DNA of 64,000 bases from assembly GCF_900091555.1 (NCBI RefSeq), contig NZ_FMCX01000011.1, positions 1 to 64,000 of the forward strand. The letters are read 5' to 3'. A model generated the notes under the pieces. The model had not been told where the DNA came from, made no database searches, and saw only the letters and a list, made by a program, of their open reading frames with translations. Source of the DNA: Micromonospora mirobrigensis (lineage in GTDB: Bacteria > Actinomycetota > Actinomycetes > Mycobacteriales > Micromonosporaceae). The stretch's first letter is position 1, and each line of letters starts with the position of its first letter. Made by a program: the position numbers and the translations under genes. Of the stretch, positions 55,886 through 64,000 are shown piece by piece.

Positions 55886-55944
55886 CCCGGGCCGGGGCTG
55901 GGTATCACCTTCTCAGCAGCAGACAAACGCGGAGGTGAACCCAC

Positions 55945-56130
55945 ATGATTCAGAAGCGCATCGCCCAGTGGGCGCTCATGGCGGTCGCCGTGCCGCTGGC
56001 GGCGGCCGGCGCACGCCGGCTCAGCAGCACGTTGGAGGCCAAGCGCGGCCCGTCCGGCGTGAGCCGACTGCTCAACCAGGGCGCGAACATGCTGCGCCCG
56101 CAGAAGGCCAAGCGTCGCCGGTTCTTCTGA
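55945..56130 (+). CDS. Small membrane protein (61 aa)
   Basis: ATG at 55945 follows GGAGGTGAACC. One N-terminal helix (QWALMAVAVPLAAAGARRLS) is followed by a basic tail (RPQKAKRRRFF). It is conserved-looking in this genomic position in Micromonosporaceae, by my impression. The function is unknown. Confidence 0.65.
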   Translation: MIQKRIAQWALMAVAVPLAAAGARRLSSTLEAKRGPSGVSRLLNQGANMLRPQKAKRRRFF

Positions 56131-56232
56131 GCCGGTAGGTTCGGCGCCGCACGTCCCCCGGATGTGCGGCGCCGTCGCGTTTCCACCACCCCTCGGGTAC
56201 GCCGACAGTAGGGTCGGCCGCGGGGGTGCGCG

Positions 56233-56454
56233 ATGGTGGAGCTGCGGTACAAAATGATCATGGCGTTGAACGCCGCCGACCTGGGCAGTCCGATCTGCGA
56301 GCAGGTCGCCGCGATCTGCGCCGAGATCGCCGAGCAGCACTGCGACGAGCTGGGACACACCCCGGTCGTCCGCTCCGGCGAGATCGCCGAACTGGCCAAC
56401 GGCGAACCGGCGCTGGGCTGGGCGCCCACCGAGACCGGGCAGCGGGCCTGGTGA
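56233..56454 (+). CDS. Small hypothetical protein (73 aa)
   Basis: A compact acidic protein, MVELRYKMIMALNAADLGSP, then CEQVAAICAEIAEQHCDELG with three cysteines. ATG at 56233. Its stop overlaps the pirin start by 4 bp. No family is recognised. Confidence 0.55.
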   Translation: MVELRYKMIMALNAADLGSPICEQVAAICAEIAEQHCDELGHTPVVRSGEIAELANGEPALGWAPTETGQRAW

Positions 56455-57218
56455 CGGCCGTCGCCCCGGTGCCCGCGGTGGACGTCCGCCGGGCCACCGA
56501 CCGATTCGCCACCCGGCTGTCCTGGCTGGACTCGAAGCACTCCTTCTCGTTCTCCCGGCACTACGACCCGGGCAACACCCACCACGGGCTGCTGCTGGTC
56601 AACAACGACGACGTGGTGCACCCCGGCACCGGCTTCGAGACCCACCCCCACGAGGACATGGAGATCGTCACCTGGGTGCTGCGCGGCTCGCTGGTCCACC
56701 AGGACTCCACCGGCCACTCCGGGGTGATCTATCCAGGGCTGGCCCAGCGGATGAGCGCCGGCACCGGCATCCTGCACTCGGAGAAGAACGACTCGTGGCG
56801 GCTGGAGAACACCGCCCCGCACACCGACCCCGTCCACTTCGTGCAGATGTGGGTGCTGCCCGACACCGAGGGGATCGACCCCGGCTACGAGCAGCTGGAG
56901 ATCGGTGACGAGCTGCTCCGCGGCGGCCTGGTACCGGTCGCCTCCGGCATGGACCGCCACGCCGGCGACGCCGCCATCCGGATCCGCAACCGGTACGCGA
57001 CGCTGCACGCCGCCCGGCTCGGCCCCGGCGACGAGGTGGTACTGCCCGACGCGCCGTTCCTGCACGTCTACGTCCCCGCCGGCGCGGTCGACCTGGAGGG
57101 CTCCGAGCGGCTCGACACCGGCGACGCCGCGCGGATCACCATGACCGGTGGCCAGCGGGTCACCGCCGCCGAGGCCGCCGAGATCCTGGTCTGGGAGATG
57201 CACGCCACCCTCGGCTGA
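56451..57218 (+). CDS. Pirin family protein
   Basis: A 255-residue bicupin. The metal site has HPHEDMEIVTWVLRGSLVHQ and further HSEKNDS; both are typical of pirins, which can act as quercetinase-like dioxygenases or redox sensors. GTG at 56451. A second cupin domain follows with LHVYVPAGAVDLEG. Confidence 0.9.
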   Translation: MTAVAPVPAVDVRRATDRFATRLSWLDSKHSFSFSRHYDPGNTHHGLLLVNNDDVVHPGTGFETHPHEDMEIVTWVLRGSLVHQDSTGHSGVIYPGLAQRMSAGTGILHSEKNDSWRLENTAPHTDPVHFVQMWVLPDTEGIDPGYEQLEIGDELLRGGLVPVASGMDRHAGDAAIRIRNRYATLHAARLGPGDEVVLPDAPFLHVYVPAGAVDLEGSERLDTGDAARITMTGGQRVTAAEAAEILVWEMHATLG

Positions 57219-57225
57219 GCCCCGG

Positions 57226-58668
57226 TCAGGCCTCCACCTCGGAGCGGTCACCCGCCCAGAGGGTGTGGAAGGAGCCCTCCCGGTCCACCCGGTGGTAGGT
57301 GTGCGCGCCGAAGTCGTCCCGCAGGCCCTGGATCAGAGCGGCCGGCAGCCGCTCGGCGCGCAGCGCGTCGAAGTACGCCAGCGACGAGGAGAAGGCCGGC
57401 GTCGGCACTCCGGCCCGGGCCGCGTCGGCCACCACCCGCCGCCAGCCCGGCACGCCGTCGGAGACCCGTTCGGCGAACCACGGCGCCACCAGCAGCGTGG
57501 TCAGCTCCGGCTCGGCGTCGTACGCCTCCCGGATCCGGTCCAGGAAACGGGCCCGGATGATGCAGCCACCCCGCCAGATGGTGGCGGTGCCGCCCAGGTC
57601 GATGTCCCAGTCGTACTCCCGGCTGCCGGCCCGGATGTGGTCGAAGCCCTGCGCGTACGCGACGATCTTGCTGGCCAGCAGCGCGCGTCGTACGTCCTCG
57701 ACGAAGGTGTCCCGGTCGTCGACCTGCCACTTCTCGCCGGCGTCGCCGAAGGCGCGGCGGGCCTCGGCGCGCTGGTCGGCGTGCCCGGACAGTGACCGGG
57801 CGAAGGTCGCCTCGGCGATGCCGGTGATCGGGATGCCCAGGTCCAGCGCGCTCTGCACCGTCCAGCGACCGGTGCCCTTCTGCTCGGCCTGGTCGAGCAC
57901 CACGTCCACGAACGGGCGGCCGGTCGCCGCGTCGGTGTGCGCCAGCACGTCCGCGGTGATCTCGATGAGGAAGGACTCCAGCTCCCCGCCGTTCCACTCC
58001 CGGAAGATGTCGGCGATCTCCGCCGGGCTCGCCGACAGGCCTGCCCGCAACAGGTCGTACGCCTCCGCGATGAGCTGCATGTCGGCGTACTCGATGCCGT
58101 TGTGGACCATCTTGACGAAGTGGCCGGCGCCGTCGGGGCCGATGTGCCGGCAGCACGGGGTGCCCTCCACCTGCGCGGCGATCTTCTCGAACATCGGGCC
58201 GAGCTTCTGGTAGGACTCGGCCGACCCGCCGGGCATGATGCTCGGGCCGAGCAGCGCGCCCTCCTCGCCGCCGGAGACGCCGGTGCCGACGAAGTGCAGC
58301 CCGTGCCCGCGCAGCGCCTCCTCGCGGCGGCGGGTGTCGGCGAAGTGCGCGTTGCCGCAGTCGACGACGATGTCCCCCTCCTCCAACAGCGGGACCAGCT
58401 CGTCGATCACCGCGTCGGTGGGGCCGCCCGCCTTGACCATCACGATCACCGCACGGGGACGCTCCAGCGAGGCGACGAAGTCCGCCATGGTCTCCGACGG
58501 CACGAAGGTGCCCTCGTCGCCGTGCTCGGCCACCAGACTGCGGGTGCGCTCGGGCGAACGGTTGTGCAGCGCGACCCGGAACCCGTTGCGAGCGAGGTTG
58601 CGGGCCAGGTTGCGGCCCATCACCGCCAGCCCGGTGACCCCGATCTGCGCCGTCGCCTGCTCTGCCAT
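57226..58668 (-). CDS. gnd: 6-phosphogluconate dehydrogenase, decarboxylating
   Basis: A 480-residue enzyme of the pentose phosphate pathway that makes ribulose 5-phosphate. The NADP site is GLAVMGRNLARNLARNGFRV and the catalytic region has VSGGEEGALLGPSIMPGG, then KMVHNGIEYADMQLIAEAYD. Length fits the long GND class. ATG at 58668. It stands alone, upstream of the thiamine cluster on the same strand. Confidence 0.96.
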   Translation of the reverse strand: MAEQATAQIGVTGLAVMGRNLARNLARNGFRVALHNRSPERTRSLVAEHGDEGTFVPSETMADFVASLERPRAVIVMVKAGGPTDAVIDELVPLLEEGDIVVDCGNAHFADTRRREEALRGHGLHFVGTGVSGGEEGALLGPSIMPGGSAESYQKLGPMFEKIAAQVEGTPCCRHIGPDGAGHFVKMVHNGIEYADMQLIAEAYDLLRAGLSASPAEIADIFREWNGGELESFLIEITADVLAHTDAATGRPFVDVVLDQAEQKGTGRWTVQSALDLGIPITGIAEATFARSLSGHADQRAEARRAFGDAGEKWQVDDRDTFVEDVRRALLASKIVAYAQGFDHIRAGSREYDWDIDLGGTATIWRGGCIIRARFLDRIREAYDAEPELTTLLVAPWFAERVSDGVPGWRRVVADAARAGVPTPAFSSSLAYFDALRAERLPAALIQGLRDDFGAHTYHRVDREGSFHTLWAGDRSEVEA

Positions 58669-58830
58669 GCGTACCGCCACCCTTCGTCTTCGATGCCCGT
58701 CCTGCGACCGTATCGCGGCCGACGAGCCGCCGGGTCCGGTCGTCGACGGTGGGTGCACGGGCGGGCACGCAACGCCGCCCCCGGCACCGGCCCGTGCCTC
58801 GTCCGTTCGCGCGCCCGGCTCCCGGCCGGG

Positions 58831-59127
58831 TCAGCCCTGCGCCAGGCGGGCCTCCACGTGGGCGACCTTGGCGTGCATCGCGTCGGTGACCCCGGGCCGG
58901 ACGTCCGCCTTGAGCACCAGGCTGACCCGGGGCGCCTGGGCGGCGACCGTGTCGACGGCCCGCTTGACCACCGCCATCACCTCGTCCCACTCGCCTTCGA
59001 CGGTGGTGAACATGGCGTCGGTCCGGTTCGGCAGCCCGGACTCGCGGACCACCCGGACGGCGTCGGCGACCAGGTCACCGACGGACTCACCCACGCCGAG
59101 CGGGGTGATCGAGAACGCGATCAGCAT
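58831..59127 (-). CDS. Thiamine-binding protein, YkoF/MTH1187 type
   Basis: A 98-residue protein, [20 protein letters not shown], then [20 protein letters not shown]. The MTH1187/YkoF fold binds thiamine or its precursor hydroxymethylpyrimidine. It lies in line after the ECF genes, as YkoF does with YkoEDC in Bacillus. ATG at 59127. The gap to ecfT is 28 bp. Confidence 0.85.
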   Translation of the reverse strand: MLIAFSITPLGVGESVGDLVADAVRVVRESGLPNRTDAMFTTVEGEWDEVMAVVKRAVDTVAAQAPRVSLVLKADVRPGVTDAMHAKVAHVEARLAQG

Positions 59128-59155
59128 GCCTCCGATCGTGCCAGGGATCCGGCGG

Positions 59156-59956
59156 TCAGCCGATCAGCGGGCGGAACGTCCCCAGCAGCACGCTGACCGT
59201 CAGCGCCGCCCCGGAAACCACGGCCGCCGAGGCGATCAGCGCCCAGTCGGCGAGCCCGAACCGCTGCCGGCGGGCCACGGTTCGCGGGACACCGGCGTCG
59301 AAGCCCCGCGCGTCCATCGCGACGGCCAGCCGGGTGCCCCGCCGGATCGCCCCGACCAGCAGCGCGAACGCGGTGGAGACGAAGAGCCGCAGCCTGGCCA
59401 CCGGGTTGCGGCCGGCGTCCACCCCCCGGGCCCGGCGGGCCATGCTGATCATCTGCCACTCCTGCCCGAGCAGCGGCACCAGCCGGAACGCCGCCAGCGC
59501 GCCGATGGCGAACCGGGCCGGCGCCTTCGCGTTCTGGATCAGCGCGTCGGCCAGGTCGGTGGCGTCGGTGGTGGCGAAGACGATGATGCCGGGCAGCGCC
59601 ACCGCCAGCAGCCGGAGCACCAGCCCGAGCGCGGTGACCAGCACCCCGGAGGTGACCAGGACCGGGCTGGCGTCGAGCAGCACCCGGCCGGAGCGGTCGG
59701 CGGCGAAGAGCACCAGGGTGACCAGCACGCCGACGGCGCTGGCCAGCAGCGGCCAGGCCCGCAGGGCCAGCAGCCGGTAGCGGACGCCGAACAACGGCAG
59801 CACGGCCAGCTCGACGGCGATGGCCAGCGCCGGGGCCACCGGGTCCAGGGTGGCGAGCAGGACGAACGAGAAGACCAGCGCGGCGGCCACCTTCGCCACC
59901 GGGTTGCGCCGGGCCAGCGGCGCGCCGGGCGCGGCGACCGGCTGGATGTCGATCAC
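59156..59956 (-). CDS. ECF transporter membrane (T) component, YkoC-like
   Basis: A 266-residue protein with five to six helices. The coupling motifs are ARRARGV and [10 protein letters not shown], typical of EcfT (A-R-G). It joins the ATPase and the substrate-binding subunit. ATG at 59956 overlaps the ATPase stop by 4 bp. Confidence 0.9.
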   Translation of the reverse strand: MIDIQPVAAPGAPLARRNPVAKVAAALVFSFVLLATLDPVAPALAIAVELAVLPLFGVRYRLLALRAWPLLASAVGVLVTLVLFAADRSGRVLLDASPVLVTSGVLVTALGLVLRLLAVALPGIIVFATTDATDLADALIQNAKAPARFAIGALAAFRLVPLLGQEWQMISMARRARGVDAGRNPVARLRLFVSTAFALLVGAIRRGTRLAVAMDARGFDAGVPRTVARRQRFGLADWALIASAAVVSGAALTVSVLLGTFRPLIG

Positions 59957-61371
59957 GGGCGGCGCTCCAGGGTGACGGTGCGGTCGGCCAGGGCGGCGAC
60001 GAAGTCCGCGTCGTGGGTGACCGCGACGATGCCGTGTCCGGCGTCGCGCAGCCCGGCGAAGAGGTCGACCAGCTCCCGCCAGGTCCGCCGGTCCTGACCG
60101 AAGGTGGGTTCGTCGCAGATCAGCAGGCGGGGCGCGGTGGCCAGGGCGGTCGCCACGCTCAGCCGCCGCGCCTCGCCACCGGAGAGGGTGTACGGGTTCG
60201 CGCCGGCCAGCGCGGCCAGGCCGAGCCGTTCCAGCAGCTCGTCCACGGTCGCCCGGACGGCCGGTTCGGGCGTTCCGGTGCGGCGGGGGCCGAGGGCCAG
60301 TTCGTCGCGGACGGTGCCGGTGACGAACTGGTGCTCGGGATCCTGGAAGACCGAGCCGATCCGGCGGGCCAGGGCTGGCGCCCGCCAGCGGTGCGGGGGA
60401 GTGCGGGCGTCCCGGCCGGCCAGTTCGGCGCTGGCGGTGACCCGGCCGGCGCCGGGGCGGAGCAGGCCGCCCAGCAGCAGGGCGAGGGTGGACTTGCCGG
60501 CGCCGTTCGGGCCGAGGACGGCGAGCGCCTCGCCGGCGCGTACCGAAAGGTCGGTGGGGGCTAGCCGGGGTGGCAGGCCGAGCCGGTCGGCGGTGATCAG
60601 CAGGTCACCGGCCGGGCCGGCGGCGCGGCGCGGCGGTACGGGGTGGCCCGGCACCCAGACCCCCTCCGCGGCGAGCACGTCGCCGTGCGCGGCGAAGACC
60701 GCCTCGGGTGTGCCGTCGGCCCGCACCCCGCCGCCCGGTTCGACGACGACCACCCGGTCGACCAGCGGCAACGCCTCGGTGACCCGGTGTTCGACCAGGA
60801 TCAGGGTGGTGTCGGCGTCGAGGGCTTCGGCGACGGCCCGGCGGACCTGGGCGGCGCCGGCCGGGTCGAGGTTGGCGGTGGGCTCGTCGAGCAGCAGCAG
60901 CTCGGGGCGCAGGGCGAGCGTCCCGGCCAGGGCGAGCCGCTGCTGCTCGCCGCCGGAGAGCGCGGCGGTGGGCCGGTCCCGCCGGTACGGGAAACCGACC
61001 CGGCGCAGCGCCTCGTCCACCCGGGGCCAGATCTCCTCGGCCGGTACGCCCCGGTTCTCCAGCCCGAACGCGACGTCGTCGCCGCAGCGGGCCATCACCA
61101 GTTGGCTCTCCGGGTCCTGGAAGACGATGCCGACCCGCTCCCGGGCCTTGCGCGGGTCGAGCCCGTCGATCTCGACGGTGCCCTCCTGCTCACCGGAGTC
61201 CTCCGGGAGCAGGCCGGCCAGCGCGGCGAGCAGCGTGCTCTTGCCGGCGCCGGACGGCCCGAGCAGCAGCACCCGCTCCCCGCGCTCGACGCGCAGGTCG
61301 AGCCCGCGTACCGCCCACCGCTTCCGCCCGGCGTGCCGCCACCCGAACCCCCGCAGCACCACGGAACCCAC
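59953..61371 (-). CDS. ECF transporter ATPase with two fused ABC domains, YkoD-like
   Basis: A 472-residue protein. First ABC: Walker A GPSGAGKS, signature LSGGEQQRLALAGTL, Walker B LLLLDEP. Second: GPNGAGKS, LSGGEARRLSVATA and LLICDEP. Thus EcfA1 and EcfA2 are fused, as in YkoD. GTG at 61371 has GGGAGG upstream; the longer frame to 61440 overlaps an inverted repeat. Confidence 0.93.
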   Translation of the reverse strand: MGSVVLRGFGWRHAGRKRWAVRGLDLRVERGERVLLLGPSGAGKSTLLAALAGLLPEDSGEQEGTVEIDGLDPRKARERVGIVFQDPESQLVMARCGDDVAFGLENRGVPAEEIWPRVDEALRRVGFPYRRDRPTAALSGGEQQRLALAGTLALRPELLLLDEPTANLDPAGAAQVRRAVAEALDADTTLILVEHRVTEALPLVDRVVVVEPGGGVRADGTPEAVFAAHGDVLAAEGVWVPGHPVPPRRAAGPAGDLLITADRLGLPPRLAPTDLSVRAGEALAVLGPNGAGKSTLALLLGGLLRPGAGRVTASAELAGRDARTPPHRWRAPALARRIGSVFQDPEHQFVTGTVRDELALGPRRTGTPEPAVRATVDELLERLGLAALAGANPYTLSGGEARRLSVATALATAPRLLICDEPTFGQDRRTWRELVDLFAGLRDAGHGIVAVTHDADFVAALADRTVTLERRP

Positions 61372-61404
61372 CGCTACACCCCCCTCCCGGAACACCCTGC
61401 CTCG

Positions 61405-61465
61405 TCGATCATGAGGTTGGCGGCACAATCGGAGATCCACATCGCCGTCAACTCCGTGATCAACG
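61405..61465. repeat. Inverted repeat between two genes of the thiamine transporter operon
   Basis: TCGATCATGAGGTTGGCGGC at 61405-61424 and GCCGTCAACTCCGTGATCAA at 61444-61463 form a long, imperfect inverted pair with a 19-bp loop. It lies in the 106 bp between ecfS and the ATPase gene. It resembles a small dispersed repeat of this genus. Confidence 0.6.
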
Positions 61466-61477
61466 AAAGGATCGGGG

Positions 61478-62068
61478 TCAGACCGTGGCGCGGTCGCGGG
61501 CTACCGGGAAGCGGTCCAGGGCGCCGGTGTTGGCCAGGGCTCGGGTGAGGTAGTAACCGCCGACGCCCGCGATCAGGGCCGAGCTGACCACGGTCAGCGC
61601 CGCGTACGGCAGGCGGTAGCCGACCAGGGCGTACTCGGAGTTCCAGACGAAGAAGTCGAACAGGGCGGCGCTGAGGCCGGTCAGCGCGCCGGCGAGCACC
61701 GCCACCGGCAGCCGGAACGACCGGTACCGGAAGGCGGCGAAGGCCAGCTCGGCGCCGAGCCCCTGGACCAGGCCCTGGACGATGACGACGCCACCCCACT
61801 GGCTGCCCAGCAGCGCGGAGACGACCGCCGCGACGGTCTCGCAGAACAGGGCCGCGCCCGGCTTGCGGATGACCAGGCCGCCCAGCACGGCGGGGACCAG
61901 CCAGACGCCGTACATGATCGCCTGAGCGGCGGGCGCCGCGGCGAAGGCCGGGTCGGCGGCCTTCCAGACCAGCCCCCAGGCCCAGAAGACGACGCCGAAG
62001 GCGACGGCGATGACCGCGGCGACCACGATGTCGATGGTGCGCCAGCGGTTGCTGTCGGTGTGGTTCAT
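61478..62068 (-). CDS. ECF transporter substrate-binding (S) component, YkoE-like
   Basis: A 196-residue membrane protein with six helices; WRTIDIVVAAVIAVAFGVVF, then YGVWLVPAVLGGLVIRKPGA and FFVWNSEYALVGYRLPY are YkoE-like. The family imports the thiamine precursor hydroxymethylpyrimidine or thiamine. ATG at 62068. A TPP riboswitch lies 90 bp upstream. Confidence 0.9.
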   Translation of the reverse strand: MNHTDSNRWRTIDIVVAAVIAVAFGVVFWAWGLVWKAADPAFAAAPAAQAIMYGVWLVPAVLGGLVIRKPGAALFCETVAAVVSALLGSQWGGVVIVQGLVQGLGAELAFAAFRYRSFRLPVAVLAGALTGLSAALFDFFVWNSEYALVGYRLPYAALTVVSSALIAGVGGYYLTRALANTGALDRFPVARDRATV

Positions 62069-62156
62069 GGTGTGCTCCCAGTCCAGTGAACGAACCAGGA
62101 GAAGACGCACGCCGCGCCCGGTGGCTACCGGACGGCGGCGCGGCTGGAGGTCGACC

Positions 62157-62244
<88 letters not shown>

Positions 62245-62325
62245 ATGTGAAGTTGTCTCGATGCAGACGCTAGCACCGCACGTGGGCGGCGGCCCAGTGG
62301 GCCGACGGTGGGTAGGCTGCCGATC

Positions 62326-63150
62326 ATGCGGGTCGACGCGCGAGGTCTGACGTTCGAGGTACGCACCGGCGGTCCGGAGGACGGCGTACCCGTCCTGCTG
62401 CTGCACGGCTTCCCCCAGCACAGCGGCGAGTGGGATGCGGTGCTGCCCGCGCTGCACGCCGCCGGGCTGCGCACGTACGCCCTGGACCAGCGCGGCTACT
62501 CGCCGGGGGCGCGGCCGGCCGAGGTCGGGGCGTACCGGATCCCGGAGCTGGTGGCCGACGCGGCCGGCGTGCTCGACGCGCTCGGGGTGACCGCCGCGCA
62601 CGTGGTGGGACACGACTGGGGGGCCATCGTCGCCTGGGGTCTCGCCGCCGCCCACCCGGACCGGGTGCGCACGCTGACCGCGGTCTCCGTGCCGCACCCG
62701 GCGGCGATGGGGCACGCCCTGGCCACCGATCCGCAGCAGAAGGCCCGCTCGTCCTACATCGCGCTGTTCCGCAAGCCGGGCAAGGCGGAGAAGGTGCTGC
62801 TGGCGTTCAACGCCACCGCGCTGCGCAGGCTGCTCTCCGGGGTCGGCGACCGGGCGCGGGTGGCCCGCTACGCCGACCCGATGCGCGAGCCGGCCGCGCT
62901 GACCGCCGCGCTGAACTGGTACCGGGCCATGACCGGCTCCGACATGAAGGCCGTCGGCCCGGTGACCGTCCCCACCACCTACGTCTGGAGCGACAAGGAC
63001 ATCGCCATCGGCCGGACCGCCGCGCAGGCCTGCGCCGGCCACGTCGAGGGCGACTACCGCTTCGTCACCCTGCCCGGCGTCACCCACTGGATCCCGGACG
63101 AGGCGCCGGGGCCGCTGGCCGAGGCGATCCTCGCCCGGGTCCGGGGGTGA
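62326..63150 (+). CDS. Alpha/beta hydrolase (epoxide hydrolase-like)
   Basis: A 274-residue hydrolase. The oxyanion motif is LLLHGFPQHSGEWD, the nucleophile is Asp in VGHDWGAIVAW, and the His is in GVTHWIPDEAPG. An Asp nucleophile in GHDWG indicates the epoxide hydrolase or haloalkane dehalogenase type. ATG at 62326 is chosen. It overlaps the next gene by 4 bp. Confidence 0.9.
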   Translation: MRVDARGLTFEVRTGGPEDGVPVLLLHGFPQHSGEWDAVLPALHAAGLRTYALDQRGYSPGARPAEVGAYRIPELVADAAGVLDALGVTAAHVVGHDWGAIVAWGLAAAHPDRVRTLTAVSVPHPAAMGHALATDPQQKARSSYIALFRKPGKAEKVLLAFNATALRRLLSGVGDRARVARYADPMREPAALTAALNWYRAMTGSDMKAVGPVTVPTTYVWSDKDIAIGRTAAQACAGHVEGDYRFVTLPGVTHWIPDEAPGPLAEAILARVRG

Positions 63151-63959
63151 CCGCGACGCCCGCGCCGGCCGGGCCGCACACCCGCGCGTCCCTCGCCGCG
63201 CAGCTCCACGACCTGGGAGTACGCCCCGGCGGGGTGGTCCTGGTGCACGCCGCGTCGCGCCCGTTGGGCTTCCTCTGCGGCGGTCCGGAGGCGATGGTGC
63301 TCGCCCTGCGCGACGTGCTGGGGCCGGACGGGACGATCGTGGTGCCCACCCACACCCCGGAGAACAGCGACCCGGCCGGCTGGAGCAGGCCGCCGGTGCC
63401 GGCGCACTGGTGGCCGGTGATCCGGGCGGAGTCACCCGGCTTCGACCCGGCGCGGACGCCCAGCCGGTTCATGGGCGCCCTCGCCGAGCAGGTGCGGACC
63501 TGGCCGGGGGCGCGGCGCAGCGCCCACCCGCAGGTGTCGTTCGCCGCGCTCGGTCCGGCGGCCGACCGGATCGTGGTCGGCCACGCGTTGACCGACATGC
63601 TGGGCGAGACCTCCCCGCTGGCCCGCCTCTACGACCTCGACGCCGACGTGCTGCTGCTCGGCGTCGACCACGGTTCCAACACCTCGCTGCACCTGGCGGA
63701 GTACCGGCTGCCCGGCCTGCCTCGGCAGCGTTGCGGCGCGGCCGTGTCGACCGGTGACGGCGGCCGGGAGTGGGTGTGGTGGGACGACGTGGACCTCGAC
63801 GAGAGCGACTTCGCCCGGCTGGGCGACGACCTGGCGGCCACCGGTGCGGAGCGGACCGGGCCGGTGGGCGACGGGACCGGCCGGTTGGTGCGGCAGCGGA
63901 CGGCGGTCGACTTCGCGGTGGGCTGGCTGGCCCGGGAACGACGGACGGAGACGGCATGA
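63147..63959 (+). CDS. AAC(3)-family N-acetyltransferase
   Basis: A 270-residue member of the antibiotic acetyltransferase (AAC(3)) family: LGVRPGGVVLVHAASRPLGF, FMGALAEQVRTWPGARRSAH-type segment and LLLGVDHGSNTSLHLAEY with the His of the active site. Family members add acetyl groups to aminoglycosides or other amines. In soil actinomycetes many have no resistance role. GTG at 63147. Confidence 0.88.
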   Translation: MTATPAPAGPHTRASLAAQLHDLGVRPGGVVLVHAASRPLGFLCGGPEAMVLALRDVLGPDGTIVVPTHTPENSDPAGWSRPPVPAHWWPVIRAESPGFDPARTPSRFMGALAEQVRTWPGARRSAHPQVSFAALGPAADRIVVGHALTDMLGETSPLARLYDLDADVLLLGVDHGSNTSLHLAEYRLPGLPRQRCGAAVSTGDGGREWVWWDDVDLDESDFARLGDDLAATGAERTGPVGDGTGRLVRQRTAVDFAVGWLARERRTETA

Positions 63960-64000
63960 CGGTGAGCGCGGAGGCGTACCTGGCGGTGGTGCGCGAGACG
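63956..64000 (+). CDS. Start of a gene cut by the window edge
   Basis: ATG at 63956 overlaps the previous stop (ATGA). The first 15 residues read MTVSAEAYLAVVRET. Too short to identify. Confidence 0.5.
   Translation, partial: MTVSAEAYLAVVRET

Noticed and set aside
63147-63959. Acquired resistance gene
   Set aside because: Base composition fits the chromosome, and there is no mobile element beside it. AAC(3)-like genes are common in soil actinomycetes.

Overview
The window is GC-rich, densely packed actinomycete DNA, most likely from Micromonospora or a close relative in the Micromonosporaceae. GTG starts and 4-bp stop/start overlaps are frequent. The gene order nadD-rsfS-phosphatase-degV, hrcA-dnaJ-rsmE and phoH-ybeY-corC-cdd-like-era-recO-uppS is that of an actinobacterial chromosome. 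No tRNA or rRNA gene was seen.

Layout. 1-2,460: end of an IS110-type transposase, a CYP152-like P450, a small hypothetical protein and a DUF397 protein. 2,527-8,637: aminopeptidase N, nadD, rsfS, a histidine phosphatase, DegV and an SDR. 8,798-12,036: the competence genes comEA and comEC, with comEC cut short. 12,037-25,331: a 13.3-kb integrative element inserted in comEC. 25,335-31,363: the lost 3' end of comEC, then holA, rpsT, a phosphotransferase-like kinase, a DUF4240 protein and lepA. 31,771-36,147: two near-identical GlsB/YeaQ-type membrane proteins and a sugar ABC importer. 36,194-47,440: MOSC, a secreted cell-wall-type protein, enoyl-CoA hydratase, hemW, a DUF4870 protein, hrcA-dnaJ-rsmE, ppk2, an SDR, a HIT protein and a beta-lactamase-fold hydrolase. 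47,576-57,218: phoH to uppS and pirin. 57,226-62,244: gnd and a thiamine-type ECF transporter under a TPP riboswitch. 62,326-64,000: an alpha/beta hydrolase, an AAC(3)-like acetyltransferase and the start of another gene.

The most interesting region is the element. A large serine recombinase lies next to the left junction. The two halves of comEC meet in frame at a shared 9-bp core, so excision would rebuild an intact DNA-uptake channel gene. The element encodes an FtsK/TraB-type DNA pump, a DUF2637-like membrane protein, two winged-helix initiator-like proteins, an excisionase-like protein, an HNH nuclease, a possible small terminase and a possible tail-terminator protein. It therefore mixes traits of actinomycete conjugative elements and of phage satellites. 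One initiator gene carries six copies of an 18-bp palindrome inside its coding sequence, in two different reading frames, as expected for a replication origin inside the initiator gene. A separate non-coding array of five 75-bp tandem units lies between the excisionase-like gene and the divergent regulators.

Other observations are seven copies of a GGGCCC-centred dispersed repeat in front of genes, a tandem gene duplication that includes its SigB-like promoter, and an inverted repeat inside the thiamine transporter operon.
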